A stretch of 17,481 bases of DNA from SIG291 sp045543455 (GCA_045543455.1 JAZQMK010000097.1:1-17481); one strand, 5' to 3'; shown: positions 1 through 6,899, numbered from the stretch's first letter. Notes: a model not told the origin generated them from the sequence alone. Numbers and translations: made by a program.

Positions 1-231
1 TAGGAATTAAAAAATCCCTCAAGCTATGAAAAACTTAAAGGGACTGATAATATACAGGTGAAGTTCCATTTGCAAAGAAAACACTTTGGAGACGCTGGTA
101 CTTAGTGGGTGGACGATGATAGTCGTACAGCCACTTATGTACCATTGCGTCGGAAAGTAGCGAGAGCGTGTTTTCGTGCAAATGGACTTCTACCTTGCAA
201 GCGTGTTTTCGAGCGAATGGGCTTGCACCAA
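1..231. repeat. Non-coding repeat region: long hairpin plus tandem 24-bp repeat
   Basis: No convincing gene is visible. Positions 91-151 form a long imperfect hairpin. GACGC (91-95) pairs with GCGTC (147-151), TGGTAC (96-101) with GTACCA (139-144), and AGTGG (104-108) with CCACT (131-135). The loop carries a smaller ACGA/TCGT stem. Just downstream, a 24-bp unit occurs twice, at 166-189 and 201-224, identical at 21 of 24 positions with a 35-bp period. The second copy is framed by TGCAAGC/GCTTGCA (196-202/221-227). The segment is richer in G+C than its surroundings. One frame is open from 4 to 105 with no start and a stop directly before it, so it may be a decayed gene end. The arrangement looks like an extragenic repeat element lying downstream of the minus-strand gene that ends at 232. 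Confidence 0.55.
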
Positions 232-891
232 TTAAGATACATAAATAAACATCATTATAAAGTGGCAGCAGCTTCCAGCCATAACAAAGATATGGAATAT
301 TTCGTGGGAACCAAAGTTTTGGTGTCTGCTATTGAAAAGGGGAAGTTTAAGTGCATAAATGACACCGCCGATTGTATAAATAATTCCTCCGATTAATAAA
401 AGAAGGAAGCCTGCTGTCGGAAGCCCGTTCATAATCTGTGTAAATGCGATTACACATACCCAACCCATTGCAATGTAGAGGGCTGATGAAAACCATTTTG
501 GACAAAATACAAAAAATCCCTTGATTATAATACCTACAATGGCAATGCCCCATACTAGGGATAAAAGGAAATAGCCGGTAGGTGGTTCGATGACTGTAAG
601 GCAGATTGGTGTATATGTGCCTGCTATGAGAACAAAAATCATCATATGGTCTAATTTTTTTAGGCGTTTGTTAATTTTTTCGCCTAAATTAAAATAGTGA
701 TAGCTGGTGCTGGCTGCATATAACAAAATAAGGCTTATTGCAAATATTGTAATTGCTGTTACATGAAGTCTATCGCTGGTTCTGGCAGCCTTGATTATAA
801 TAGGTGTAGCAGCAAATATTGCCATTAACATTCCGATAAAATGTGTTACTGCGCTACCAGGGTCTTTTGCTTTTTTAATAAATTTACTCAT
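232..891 (-). CDS. hlyIII: Hemolysin III / PAQR-family integral membrane protein
   Basis: A 219-residue, seven-helix membrane protein of the hemolysin III (YqfA/PAQR) family. The family's membrane-embedded metal-site residues are all visible: Ser61-x3-His65 in the STSYH motif, Asp81 in LDHMMIF, and His196/His200 in HEIFH near the C-terminus, followed by His210. The AGTYTP motif at 90-95 is also typical. Family members are full length at about 210-220 residues, so this gene is complete. The start is set by an AAAGGA ribosome binding site 7-8 bases upstream. In bacteria the family's physiological role is poorly known; the haemolysin name comes from Bacillus cereus, while the eukaryotic relatives are adiponectin-receptor-type hydrolases. 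It is transcribed divergently from the acetyltransferase operon. A hydrolase or membrane-homeostasis role is inference. Confidence 0.9.
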   Translation of the reverse strand: MSKFIKKAKDPGSAVTHFIGMLMAIFAATPIIIKAARTSDRLHVTAITIFAISLILLYAASTSYHYFNLGEKINKRLKKLDHMMIFVLIAGTYTPICLTVIEPPTGYFLLSLVWGIAIVGIIIKGFFVFCPKWFSSALYIAMGWVCVIAFTQIMNGLPTAGFLLLLIGGIIYTIGGVIYALKLPLFNSRHQNFGSHEIFHIFVMAGSCCHFIMMFIYVS

Positions 892-924
892 AAATAATCG
901 TCCTTTCTAATTTTGCTAATATAT

Positions 925-930
925 ATTATA
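925..930 (-). promoter_or_regulatory. Putative -10 element of the hemolysin III gene
   Basis: On the minus strand these bases read TATAAT, about 34 bp upstream of the start codon. No good -35 lies at 17 bp; the hexamer there reads GTCATA. The -35 region overlaps one copy of an ACTACRTC-type repeat (951-958), so activation or repression at that site is possible. Confidence 0.4.
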
Positions 931-950
931 TCCAAAAGTCTTAACTATAT

Positions 951-1016
951 GACGTAGTAATGAAAACTACATCAAGAACAATTTAATACTACATCATATA
1001 AATATTGATGTCAATA
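951..1016. repeat. Repeated ACTACATCA-type motifs between divergent promoters
   Basis: ACTACATCA occurs at 966-974 and again at 988-996, a 22-bp period. A near copy lies in inverted orientation at 951-958 (GACGTAGT), and a TTGATGTCAA motif sits at 1005-1014. The cluster lies between the hemolysin III and acetyltransferase promoters, so it may be a regulator binding array. The regulator is not identifiable from the window. Confidence 0.35.
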
Positions 1017-1028
1017 CTTTTTTGAAAG

Positions 1029-1056
1029 TTGACTAAAAAAATTTTGATGTTATAAT
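1029..1056 (+). promoter_or_regulatory. Sigma-A promoter of the acetyltransferase operon
   Basis: TTGACT (1029-1034), a 16-bp spacer and TATAAT (1051-1056), with an extended -10 TG at 1048-1049. The start codon follows at 1084, giving a leader of roughly 20 bases. This is a near-consensus vegetative promoter. Confidence 0.8.
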
Positions 1057-1083
1057 GAAAATGATAAGAAATGGAGAATAATT

Positions 1084-1866
1084 ATGTATACTCGAATAGA
1101 TTTACAAAATGATTTAAAAGCTATGGGTCTGAATAAAGATGATGTAGTAATGGTACATGCTTCTATGAAGTCTTTAGGAGAAGTAGAAGGCAGAGCAGAT
1201 GAAGTAATTGACGGATTTATGGATTATTTTAAGGAAGGTCTGTTTATGATGCCGGCGCATACATGGAAGCAGATGGGTGAGGATTATAAGGTATTTGATC
1301 CTAAAACGGAACCGGCCTGTGTCGGTATTTTGCCAAATGTTTTTTTGAAAAAGGAGGGGGCGTATCGTTCTTTGCATCCAACTCATAGTGTTGTAGCAGC
1401 AGGTAAATTAGCTGAAGAATATGTAAAAGGTGATGAATTTGCGACTACCCCATGTCCTAAAAATGGTTGCTTTGGAAGACTTCTTGATGTCGAGGGTAAG
1501 ATTTTATTAGTGGGTGTAACACACATTCGTAACACATTTATTCATGCGGTGGAAGAGATGCTTTTAGTTCCTGAGAGATTTACTAAGGAAGCGCAGACAT
1601 TTTACATAAGAATGCCTCAGGGTGACTTAAAGGAAGTTGCGATGTACAGACACTATAATCCTACGACGGCGCACATTTCGGAAAGCTACGATAAAATGCT
1701 TGATAATTATTTTGAATATGGTGCAGCAAAAAGATGTAAGTTGTTGGATGCGGACTGCATTTTATGTGATGCAAAGAAGATTTATGAGATTACGAAAAGG
1801 GCATTAAAGGGCAACATAAATGCATTTATGGAAGAGGATGTAATGGTGGTATATGAATATGAATAG
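1084..1866 (+). CDS. Aminoglycoside N3-acetyltransferase (AAC(3)/YokD) family protein
   Basis: A 260-residue cytoplasmic enzyme of the antibiotic N-acetyltransferase family (AAC(3)/YokD/FrbF fold), which moves acetyl from acetyl-CoA to an amine. Seen motifs are VMVHASMKSLG (23-33), HPTHSVVA (98-105), the TPCPKNGCFGRLL block (122-134) and NTFIHAVEE (150-158), where His154 and Glu157 fit the family's conserved catalytic region. Length matches the family. The start has GGAG seven bases upstream and a strong promoter before it. It overlaps the next membrane-protein gene by 14 bp, so it heads a three-gene operon. Many chromosomal Clostridia homologues are not proven resistance genes, so the true substrate is open: an aminoglycoside or an unrelated amine. 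Confidence 0.88.
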   Translation: MYTRIDLQNDLKAMGLNKDDVVMVHASMKSLGEVEGRADEVIDGFMDYFKEGLFMMPAHTWKQMGEDYKVFDPKTEPACVGILPNVFLKKEGAYRSLHPTHSVVAAGKLAEEYVKGDEFATTPCPKNGCFGRLLDVEGKILLVGVTHIRNTFIHAVEEMLLVPERFTKEAQTFYIRMPQGDLKEVAMYRHYNPTTAHISESYDKMLDNYFEYGAAKRCKLLDADCILCDAKKIYEITKRALKGNINAFMEEDVMVVYEYE

Positions 1867-2374
1867 ATTGGTAAAGATTAATTTTTTGTTGGTTCTGATA
1901 CCTGTTGTGTTACTGCTTGGAATTGTGGTATTTGCTACAGTGAAATCTAATATGGCAACCAAGGAACTTGAAAGCGTAAATTATGAAGTTGATGAAAATG
2001 GTGTGGAAGATGTGGAAGGCTATGCCAGAATAATTAATAATTTTAATTATATGACCGGAAAAGCTGCTATTGGAATATATAGAATTGTCTTTTGCTGGAT
2101 TCCGGGTATATTTGCTTTGGCAATAGGGCTTCCAGCGGTGCTGGCTTTGCTTTTATTGAAACTGCCCAAGGGCGCAATGATAGGGTATAGGATAGGTATG
2201 GTGTTATCGTACATATTTCAGGTTCTATTGCTGGCAGTGTTAATATTGGTATTATTTGCAAGACCTGAATTATTGTATTTTTGTTCGGCTCTTATAGGGG
2301 CGATTGTGATGATGGTAGTGCTGGTTTTGGGAATTAAAAATTTTGTGAAGATAAGGAGACAAAGATATGTTTAA
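1853..2374 (+). CDS. Four-helix membrane protein, function unknown
   Basis: A 173-residue membrane protein not assigned to a named family. Hydrophobic stretches lie near residues 8-28, 80-103, 110-133 and 138-160. An acidic, probably extracytoplasmic stretch with EVDENGVEDVEG sits between the first two, and the C-terminal tail is basic (KIRRQRYV). The start lies within the end of the acetyltransferase gene. Two in-frame ATGs exist, at 1853 and 1859, and the only nearby Shine-Dalgarno-like sequence (GGTGG, 1846-1850) is weak, so translation probably depends on coupling. Its own end overlaps the following gene by 8 bp. The tight packing implies co-expression with the acetyltransferase, but no function can be read from the sequence. 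Confidence 0.75.
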   Translation: MNMNRLVKINFLLVLIPVVLLLGIVVFATVKSNMATKELESVNYEVDENGVEDVEGYARIINNFNYMTGKAAIGIYRIVFCWIPGIFALAIGLPAVLALLLLKLPKGAMIGYRIGMVLSYIFQVLLLAVLILVLFARPELLYFCSALIGAIVMMVVLVLGIKNFVKIRRQRYV

Positions 2375-2645
2375 TCGTGTTGGAGATAAAATTAGGACGC
2401 TTGCACAAATTATTTGTATAATAAGTATGGTACTTGTTGTTGTTTGGGGCTTAAGTCTAATGGCTGATGGTGCAATTTTTGAAGCTGTAATAATAATGGC
2501 AATAGGTATTATAGTGTCGTGGCTAGGAGCACTTGTGTTATTTGGGTTTGGGCAGTTGATATCAAATAGTGACGATATGGTGGAACTGCTTAAGATGATG
2601 AATGAGAAAAATATTGTAAATTCTAACAAAGAATCAAATGAATAA
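2367..2645 (+). CDS. Small two-helix membrane protein
   Basis: A 92-residue protein with two predicted membrane helices (about 14-32 and 38-61), followed by a GFGQLISNSDDM motif and a short polar tail. The GFGQL(I/V)-x-NSD end is one I associate with small uncharacterised membrane proteins common in Clostridia. The start is well defined by AAGGAG at 2353-2358, eight bases before the ATG, even though it lies inside the preceding gene. It is last in the operon and is followed by a terminator hairpin. Function unknown. Confidence 0.75.
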   Translation: MFNRVGDKIRTLAQIICIISMVLVVVWGLSLMADGAIFEAVIIMAIGIIVSWLGALVLFGFGQLISNSDDMVELLKMMNEKNIVNSNKESNE

Positions 2646-2676
2646 GTTAAGATAGTCAAAGTATTATAAATAAAAC

Positions 2677-2709
2677 GAGGATAGACTTGCATCTATCCTC
2701 ATTTTTTTA
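2677..2709. terminator. Bidirectional rho-independent terminator
   Basis: GAGGATAGA (2677-2685) pairs with TCTATCCTC (2692-2700) around a six-base loop. A run of T follows on the plus strand (2702-2708), and AAAA precedes the stem (2672-2675), giving T's on the minus strand. It lies between convergent genes ending at 2645 and 2714 and probably serves both. Confidence 0.88.
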
Positions 2710-2713
2710 TATC

Positions 2714-3256
2714 CTAACCAAAATATCTCTTTAATAAACCTTCAAATGCTTTACCATGTCTTGCCTCATCTCTAGCCATTTCATGAACTGTATCGTGGAT
2801 TGCATCAAGATTTAATTCTTTTGCACGCTTAGCAAGGTCGAATTTACCTGCTGTTGCACCATTTTCAGCAGCAACTCTAAGCTCAAGGTTCTTCTTTGTG
2901 CTTGGTGTTACTACTTCGCCAAGTAATTCAGCAAATTTAGCTGCGTGTTCAGCTTCTTCCCATGCTGCTTTTTCCCAGTAAAGGCCGATTTCAGGATAAC
3001 CTTCTCTGTGAGCTACTCTAGCCATTGCAAGGTACATACCTACTTCTGTACATTCGCCTGTAAAATTGTCTCTTAAGTCTTTAATTATATCTTCTCTTAC
3101 GCCCTGAGCAACACCAACGATGTGTTCAGCAGCCCAAGTCATTTCGCCTGACTGTTCTTCAAACTTTGAAGCTGGAGCCTTACAGATTGGACAGGCTTCT
3201 GGAGCCTCATTACCTTCGTGAACATAACCACAAATTGCACATACATACTTTTTCAT
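2714..3256 (-). CDS. rbr: Reverse rubrerythrin (rubredoxin domain at N-terminus)
   Basis: A 180-residue reverse rubrerythrin, a non-haem iron peroxidase that removes hydrogen peroxide in anaerobes. The rubredoxin domain comes first, with Cys6-x2-Cys9 and Cys22-x2-Cys25 binding one iron; this is opposite to classical rubrerythrin, where it is C-terminal. The four-helix ferritin-like domain follows, with a diiron site supported by Glu68/Glu71, Glu101-x2-His104 (EAEH) and Glu164-x2-His167 (EARH). Length and domain order match the clostridial reverse rubrerythrins described as NADH-dependent peroxidases in Clostridium acetobutylicum. The AAAGGAGAT ribosome binding site is excellent. The gene has a consensus promoter overlapped by PerR-like operators and sits beside perR, so peroxide induction is likely. 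Confidence 0.95.
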   Translation of the reverse strand: MKKYVCAICGYVHEGNEAPEACPICKAPASKFEEQSGEMTWAAEHIVGVAQGVREDIIKDLRDNFTGECTEVGMYLAMARVAHREGYPEIGLYWEKAAWEEAEHAAKFAELLGEVVTPSTKKNLELRVAAENGATAGKFDLAKRAKELNLDAIHDTVHEMARDEARHGKAFEGLLKRYFG

Positions 3257-3302
3257 AAATAAACATCTCCTTTAAAATATAATTTATATCATTTGTAATT
3301 GA

Positions 3303-3332
3303 TAACAGTAATTGTTACTAATATTGTTATAA
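3303..3332 (-). promoter_or_regulatory. Two adjacent PerR-like operators at the rubrerythrin promoter
   Basis: Two 15-bp, 7-1-7 type sites lie side by side. The downstream one (3303-3317, TAACAGTAATTGTTA on plus) is near the transcription start. The upstream one (3318-3332, TTATAACAATATTAG on minus) overlaps the -10. Against the Bacillus PerR consensus TTATAAT-N-ATTATAA they match at about 9 and 10 of 14 positions by hand. Repressor binding would block the promoter. The assignment rests on the similarity and on the neighbouring perR gene. Confidence 0.5.
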
Positions 3333-3354
3333 CATATTTATTTTTATATGTCAA
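3326..3354 (-). promoter_or_regulatory. Sigma-A promoter of reverse rubrerythrin
   Basis: On the minus strand: TTGACA (3349-3354), a 17-bp spacer and TATAAC (3326-3331), about 70 bp before the start codon. The -35 is a perfect consensus, which fits a strongly expressed gene held down by a repressor. Confidence 0.85.
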
Positions 3355-3373
3355 CACATTTTTTGAAAAATTT

Positions 3374-3760
3374 TTAATTAATTTTACATTCTGGACAAAG
3401 TCCGTAAAAATAGGCTGTGTGGCCACTTATCTCACCTTCAAAATTACTTGAAGCTACGCTGTCAATTATATCAATATTGCCCATCTGTAAATCCTTTATA
3501 CATGAACATTTATTGCATATAAAATGATAATGTTTTGATGTATCGCCATCGAAGTGTTCGCAGCCATCCGTGCTTGGTACCTTGATTGCTTCGCCCATCT
3601 CTACTAATAAAGAAAGGTTGCGGTAAACCGTTCCTAAGCTTATATTAGGAAATTCAGTCCTTACATTATTATATATAAAGTCGGCGGTAGGATGGTCATT
3701 TCTTGACACAAGAAAGTTCTTGATGGCTTCCCTTTGTCGGCTGTATTTTATTTGTTTCAT
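3374..3760 (-). CDS. perR: PerR-type Fur-family peroxide-sensing repressor
   Basis: A 128-residue Fur-family metalloregulator, most like PerR. The N-terminal winged helix carries HPTADFIY (23-30) and the recognition helix SLGTVYRNL (41-49). Structural zinc is supported by Cys82-x2-Cys85 and Cys122-x2-Cys125. By alignment with Bacillus PerR, the regulatory metal site would be His23 (B. subtilis His37), Asp71 (Asp85), His77 and His79 (His91/93) and Asp90 (Asp104). An aspartate rather than glutamate at that last position favours PerR, which senses peroxide by histidine oxidation, over Fur. The protein is slightly short but complete. It lies upstream of reverse rubrerythrin on the same strand, each with its own promoter, and probably represses itself and rubrerythrin. 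Confidence 0.9.
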   Translation of the reverse strand: MKQIKYSRQREAIKNFLVSRNDHPTADFIYNNVRTEFPNISLGTVYRNLSLLVEMGEAIKVPSTDGCEHFDGDTSKHYHFICNKCSCIKDLQMGNIDIIDSVASSNFEGEISGHTAYFYGLCPECKIN

Positions 3761-3781
3761 ATGTAATCTCCTTTCAAAAAA

Positions 3782-3796
3782 TAATAATGATTACTA
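3782..3796. promoter_or_regulatory. PerR box at the perR promoter
   Basis: On the minus strand TAGTAAT-C-ATTATTA matches the PerR consensus TTATAAT-N-ATTATAA at 11 of 14 positions by hand. It begins six bases downstream of the perR -10 and so covers the expected transcription start, which suggests autorepression. Further palindromes, ACTAATATTAGT (3793-3804) and TTAGTTTAAACTAA (3800-3813), overlap the -10. Confidence 0.6.
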
Positions 3797-3801
3797 ATAT
3801 T

Positions 3802-3830
3802 AGTTTAAACTAACATTTATAATTTGTCAA
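3802..3830 (-). promoter_or_regulatory. Sigma-A promoter of perR
   Basis: On the minus strand: TTGACA (3825-3830), a 17-bp spacer and TAAACT (3802-3807), followed by the PerR box and an AAAGGAG ribosome binding site (3769-3775) before the start at 3760. Confidence 0.75.
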
Positions 3831-3931
3831 CTATAAATGTGAATTTTTTAAGATTTATTTTCTTAAACTATTTTATTATTCGATTAAATATGATAAAATT
3901 AATCCAATTACGGTATTTATGGAGGACTACT

Positions 3932-5056
3932 ATGAAAAAAAGAATTCTTGCGATAGTTATGTTATTAGCATTAACATTAACTATATTCGCTTGTAAAAAG
4001 GAAAAAAATAAAGAGGAAGCAACAACAGTTGCACCAGATAAGGCATATAATGAATGTGTTACCTTAGGCACATTTTCTTATGATATTGGTTTTGATTATT
4101 CAAAGCTTGATATAACAGAAGATGAACTTAATGTTCAGATTAATGACTGGTTAAATATTTTTGGTGAATATAAGGTTAATAAAGAAAAGGCTGTTGAAAA
4201 GAAGGGCTATCTTGTATTTGATTTAGAAGCAGTTAATAAGGTAACTTCAGAAGTTATGCCTAAGCTGGAAAAGATTAACAAGGCATATATCTTAGAGACA
4301 ACAGAAGCTTATCCTTATATTAAACATTTTGAAAATGAATTCATAGGTCTTAAAGCAGGAGATGATAAGAAGGTAACAGTTACATACCCTGATGATTTTT
4401 CAGATGAAAGAGTTAAAGGACGCACAATAGAATATAGTATTCATGTTGACGAAGTGTACGAGCTTATTCCTGCTAAATATGATGAAGAATTTTTAAAAGC
4501 ATTTGGAAAGCAGTATGGTTATGAAAATCTTACAAAAGAAAAGTTTGAAGAAGAATTAAAGAAAAAGATGACAGATGTTGCTAAGGCAGAGATTTTAGAA
4601 GGCGTGATGAAGAAAATTGAAGAAGCCGTTACGGTAAATGAGTATCCTGCAGGTGAGCTTTCATATCACACAGTAAGAATTAAAGAGGAGATTGAGGCTC
4701 AGTATGAATATGTAAAATCTACATCAGGTATGGCTGCAATTTCAAGACAGGATTTCCTTGATAATGTATATCCTGGTTGCATTGATTCTAAGATGATTGA
4801 ATATTGTGATACAAAGGCAAAGGAATATTTAAAGACAAAGATGGCTTTAATTCTTGCTCTTGAAAAAGAAGGAATTACAGTAACAGATGCTGAGAGAGAT
4901 GAAAAAGCTAAAGAATATTTAGACAGCACATATACAACAATTGAAAAGTTATATGAATATTATGGCGAACATGCAAAGAAGCAAATTAGCTATGATGTGT
5001 ATCAGGAAAAAGCAGAAAAATTATTCTATGATAAAGTAATGGAGTTTAAGAAATAA
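3932..5056 (+). CDS. Trigger-factor-like lipoprotein with degenerate FKBP domain
   Basis: A 374-residue lipoprotein, probably an extracytoplasmic folding factor. The start at 3932 has GGAGGAC at 3921-3927. A longer in-frame TTG start at 3824 is rejected because it lies inside the perR promoter and would bury the signal peptide. The signal ends in a lipobox, IFAC, with Cys21 as the lipid site. A LGTFSYDIGF block follows, then a region aligning with the FKBP domain of the 6941-8152 paralogue (through VTVTYPDDFS). It lacks the DG-x-x-F and YTVGSG elements that form the isomerase pocket. The C-terminal half is a helical arm with EYLKTKMALILALEKEGITVTD, matching the paralogue. It is coupled to the next gene (TAATG overlap). 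Likely a chaperone or a catalytically dead homologue. Confidence 0.8.
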   Translation: MKKRILAIVMLLALTLTIFACKKEKNKEEATTVAPDKAYNECVTLGTFSYDIGFDYSKLDITEDELNVQINDWLNIFGEYKVNKEKAVEKKGYLVFDLEAVNKVTSEVMPKLEKINKAYILETTEAYPYIKHFENEFIGLKAGDDKKVTVTYPDDFSDERVKGRTIEYSIHVDEVYELIPAKYDEEFLKAFGKQYGYENLTKEKFEEELKKKMTDVAKAEILEGVMKKIEEAVTVNEYPAGELSYHTVRIKEEIEAQYEYVKSTSGMAAISRQDFLDNVYPGCIDSKMIEYCDTKAKEYLKTKMALILALEKEGITVTDAERDEKAKEYLDSTYTTIEKLYEYYGEHAKKQISYDVYQEKAEKLFYDKVMEFKK

Positions 5057-5757
5057 TGAAAAGGCTGATTTGTCTTGTGCTTTGTGTACTTTCGTTTTGT
5101 CTGGCGGCTTGCTCAAAGGGCGATAAAAATAATGGCGATACCAATGTAAATGCAACAGAAGAAAGTACAACAATAGCTACAACAATAGATGTGGTTAATT
5201 TACCATTTAATGCAGGTACTATGGTTTCATTAGGTGAATATAAGAATTTAAAGATTACATTTGCCAATGAAAACAAATTGTCCAGTGAAGCTTATGATAA
5301 TGCTATCATTGATGAAGCGTGGAAAATTATTATGAATAATTCAGATATTAATTGCATTCCACAAAGCATATTTGAAGCAATTGATTTAAAGCTTAACAAT
5401 ATTATTAAAGAGCATGAAAATTTGGCTTCCACAAAATATAAGATGACCTTTGAAGAATATTTAAGAGGTATAGGATATGCTGACAGGGACGAGTTTAATG
5501 CAGATTTGGAATTGTATGGTCACAAGCTTATAAAGCAGCAGATGCTTGTTTTAGCAATTGCTGAATATGAAAATATAACTGTTAGTCAAGACGAGATTAC
5601 CGCTGAGATTAACAATTATATGAATACCTATAAATGTGAAAAAGAAGAAGATTTAGAAAAACATTTAGGCAAAAATTATAAGCAGGACATTGAACTTAGC
5701 CTGCTTATTAATAAGGTGGGACAGACATTACTTCAGTCAACAACTGTTACATCATAG
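5056..5757 (+). CDS. Short trigger-factor-like lipoprotein lacking the FKBP domain
   Basis: A 233-residue lipoprotein, signal peptide ending in lipobox LAAC with Cys19, then a Thr-rich linker. The VSLGEYKNLKITF block is the same N-terminal strand motif seen in both neighbouring paralogues, but it passes almost directly into the helical chaperone arm. The prolyl-isomerase domain is missing altogether. The arm retains LIKQQMLVLAIAEYENITVSQDE, aligning with the paralogues' conserved helix. The start codon overlaps the preceding stop by one base, with GGAG 11 bases upstream, so the two genes are co-translated. The 3' end overlaps apbE on the other strand by 25 bp. Resemblance to the SurA/trigger-factor arm suggests a holdase or partner subunit. 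The function is inference. Confidence 0.72.
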   Translation: MKRLICLVLCVLSFCLAACSKGDKNNGDTNVNATEESTTIATTIDVVNLPFNAGTMVSLGEYKNLKITFANENKLSSEAYDNAIIDEAWKIIMNNSDINCIPQSIFEAIDLKLNNIIKEHENLASTKYKMTFEEYLRGIGYADRDEFNADLELYGHKLIKQQMLVLAIAEYENITVSQDEITAEINNYMNTYKCEKEEDLEKHLGKNYKQDIELSLLINKVGQTLLQSTTVTS

Positions 5758-6716
5758 TTGTTTAAAAGTCCGTCCGAATATATAATTTTGTAGTCTGAGG
5801 TTATAAAGACTCCATAGCAATCAGGAGTACTGTTTATAAGCTCAAGACCCTTTTCTAAACCGAGAGTGTAACAGCTGGTGCTTAATGCATCGGCTGTTTT
5901 TGATTCTTTGGAAATGATTGTTACGCTTAGAAGGTCATTATTGTAAGGGTAACCTGTTTTAGGATTTAAAATGTGATGATAAAGCTTATCGTCAACAAAG
6001 AAGCAACGCTCATAAACACCTGCGGTAACCACGCTAGCATTGGTTAATTTGATTGAAAGGGCAGGCTCACTTCTGTCGGCGAAAGGCTTTTGTATGCCAA
6101 TATTATATTTTTCGTTACCGATACAGTAGATGTTACCTCCAAGGTTAATGATTGCATTTTCTATTCCTTTTTCAATTAAAAAATCTTTCATTTTATCAGC
6201 TATATAGCCTTTGGCTAAAGCTCCTAAATCCAACTCAATACCGGGCTTAAGAATTATCGAATTATCAGTTGTTGTACAGTTGGTATAATTAACATATTGA
6301 AGAGCATCTTTAATTTTATTATGGTCAGGAAGGGTATTATTTTGACCGGAAAAATCCCATAATTTATTAACGCTACCTATGGTAATATCAAAGCTTCCTT
6401 GTGTAAGTTCACCATATTTAATGCCTAAATCAACCAATTCAAGAAGCTCCTTTGAAGGAGTTATGGTCTGGCCGTTGTTTAATTTGTATAATTCACTGTC
6501 AGGATTAGTTTTTGAAAATATAAGGTCGTAGTAGTCACATAATTGTACACACTCATTTAGAACAGTTTTATTAACATTTTTACCTTTTGCAGTAATGGTT
6601 ACAAATGTATTTAATTTGAAGGCATTTACTGTTGCTGTTGAATTAGCATTGGAGCAGGCTGTATTTATAAAAATTATTCCTATAATTAAAAGTAATGTTA
6701 TATATTTTTTAAGCAT
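5733..6716 (-). CDS. apbE: ApbE FAD:protein FMN transferase lipoprotein
   Basis: A 327-residue flavin transferase that covalently attaches FMN from FAD to Thr/Ser of exported or membrane flavoproteins such as Rnf or NQR subunits and FMN-binding proteins. Visible motifs are FKLNTFVTITAKG (33-45), ELDLGALAKGYIAD (161-174), HILNPKTGYP (248-257) and TADALST (274-280) with the Mg-binding Asp276 region. The signal peptide ends in a lipobox, NTAC, with Cys21, so it is membrane-anchored on the outside. The start at 6716 is chosen because GGAGG (6725-6729) precedes it by eight bases; an upstream in-frame GTG at 6731 lies within that ribosome binding site. It has its own strong promoter. No obvious target flavoprotein is encoded in the window. 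Confidence 0.94.
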   Translation of the reverse strand: MLKKYITLLLIIGIIFINTACSNANSTATVNAFKLNTFVTITAKGKNVNKTVLNECVQLCDYYDLIFSKTNPDSELYKLNNGQTITPSKELLELVDLGIKYGELTQGSFDITIGSVNKLWDFSGQNNTLPDHNKIKDALQYVNYTNCTTTDNSIILKPGIELDLGALAKGYIADKMKDFLIEKGIENAIINLGGNIYCIGNEKYNIGIQKPFADRSEPALSIKLTNASVVTAGVYERCFFVDDKLYHHILNPKTGYPYNNDLLSVTIISKESKTADALSTSCYTLGLEKGLELINSTPDCYGVFITSDYKIIYSDGLLNNYDVTVVD

Positions 6717-6746
6717 ATTTTTAGCCTCCACAGTATTATAAAAGGT

Positions 6747-6775
6747 ATTATACTATAATTTCTAAGATTTTTCAA
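6747..6775 (-). promoter_or_regulatory. Sigma-A promoter of apbE
   Basis: On the minus strand: TTGAAA (6770-6775), a 17-bp spacer and TATAAT (6747-6752), about 31 bases before the start codon at 6716. A second TATAAT lies at 6734-6739 but without a matching -35. Confidence 0.8.
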
Positions 6776-6870
6776 AAAATATTAGAAGTTTTAGTAATTA
6801 TATGATATAATAAATGGGTATTCTTTTCGTGAATTAAAGATGAAAAATATGTGAAATGTAAAATTAACTC

Positions 6871-6899
6871 TTTAAAAAACAGGAAGAATATGTTATAGT
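6871..6899 (+). promoter_or_regulatory. Extended -10 promoter of the FKBP lipoprotein gene
   Basis: TTTAAA (6871-6876), a 17-bp spacer and TATAGT (6894-6899), with TG at 6891-6892 giving an extended -10. It is 42 bases before the start codon at 6941 and divergent from the apbE promoter. Confidence 0.65.

Noticed and set aside
4..105. Possible C-terminal fragment ending FGDAGT before a stop
   Set aside because: An in-frame stop occupies positions 1-3 and there is no start codon, so a gene cannot be supported from this window.
109..396. Open frame of 95 codons on the plus strand starting with GTG
   Set aside because: It runs through the hairpin and tandem repeat and then antisense into the well-supported hemolysin III gene; no ribosome binding site and no protein-like character.
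1084..1866. Calling the AAC(3)-family gene an antibiotic resistance determinant
   Set aside because: Family membership alone does not show aminoglycoside activity, and the operon context with small membrane proteins is unlike mobile resistance genes.
3824..3931. Extended TTG start for the first foldase lipoprotein
   Set aside because: It would overlap the perR promoter and place 36 residues before a clean signal peptide; the ATG at 3932 has a strong GGAGGAC site.
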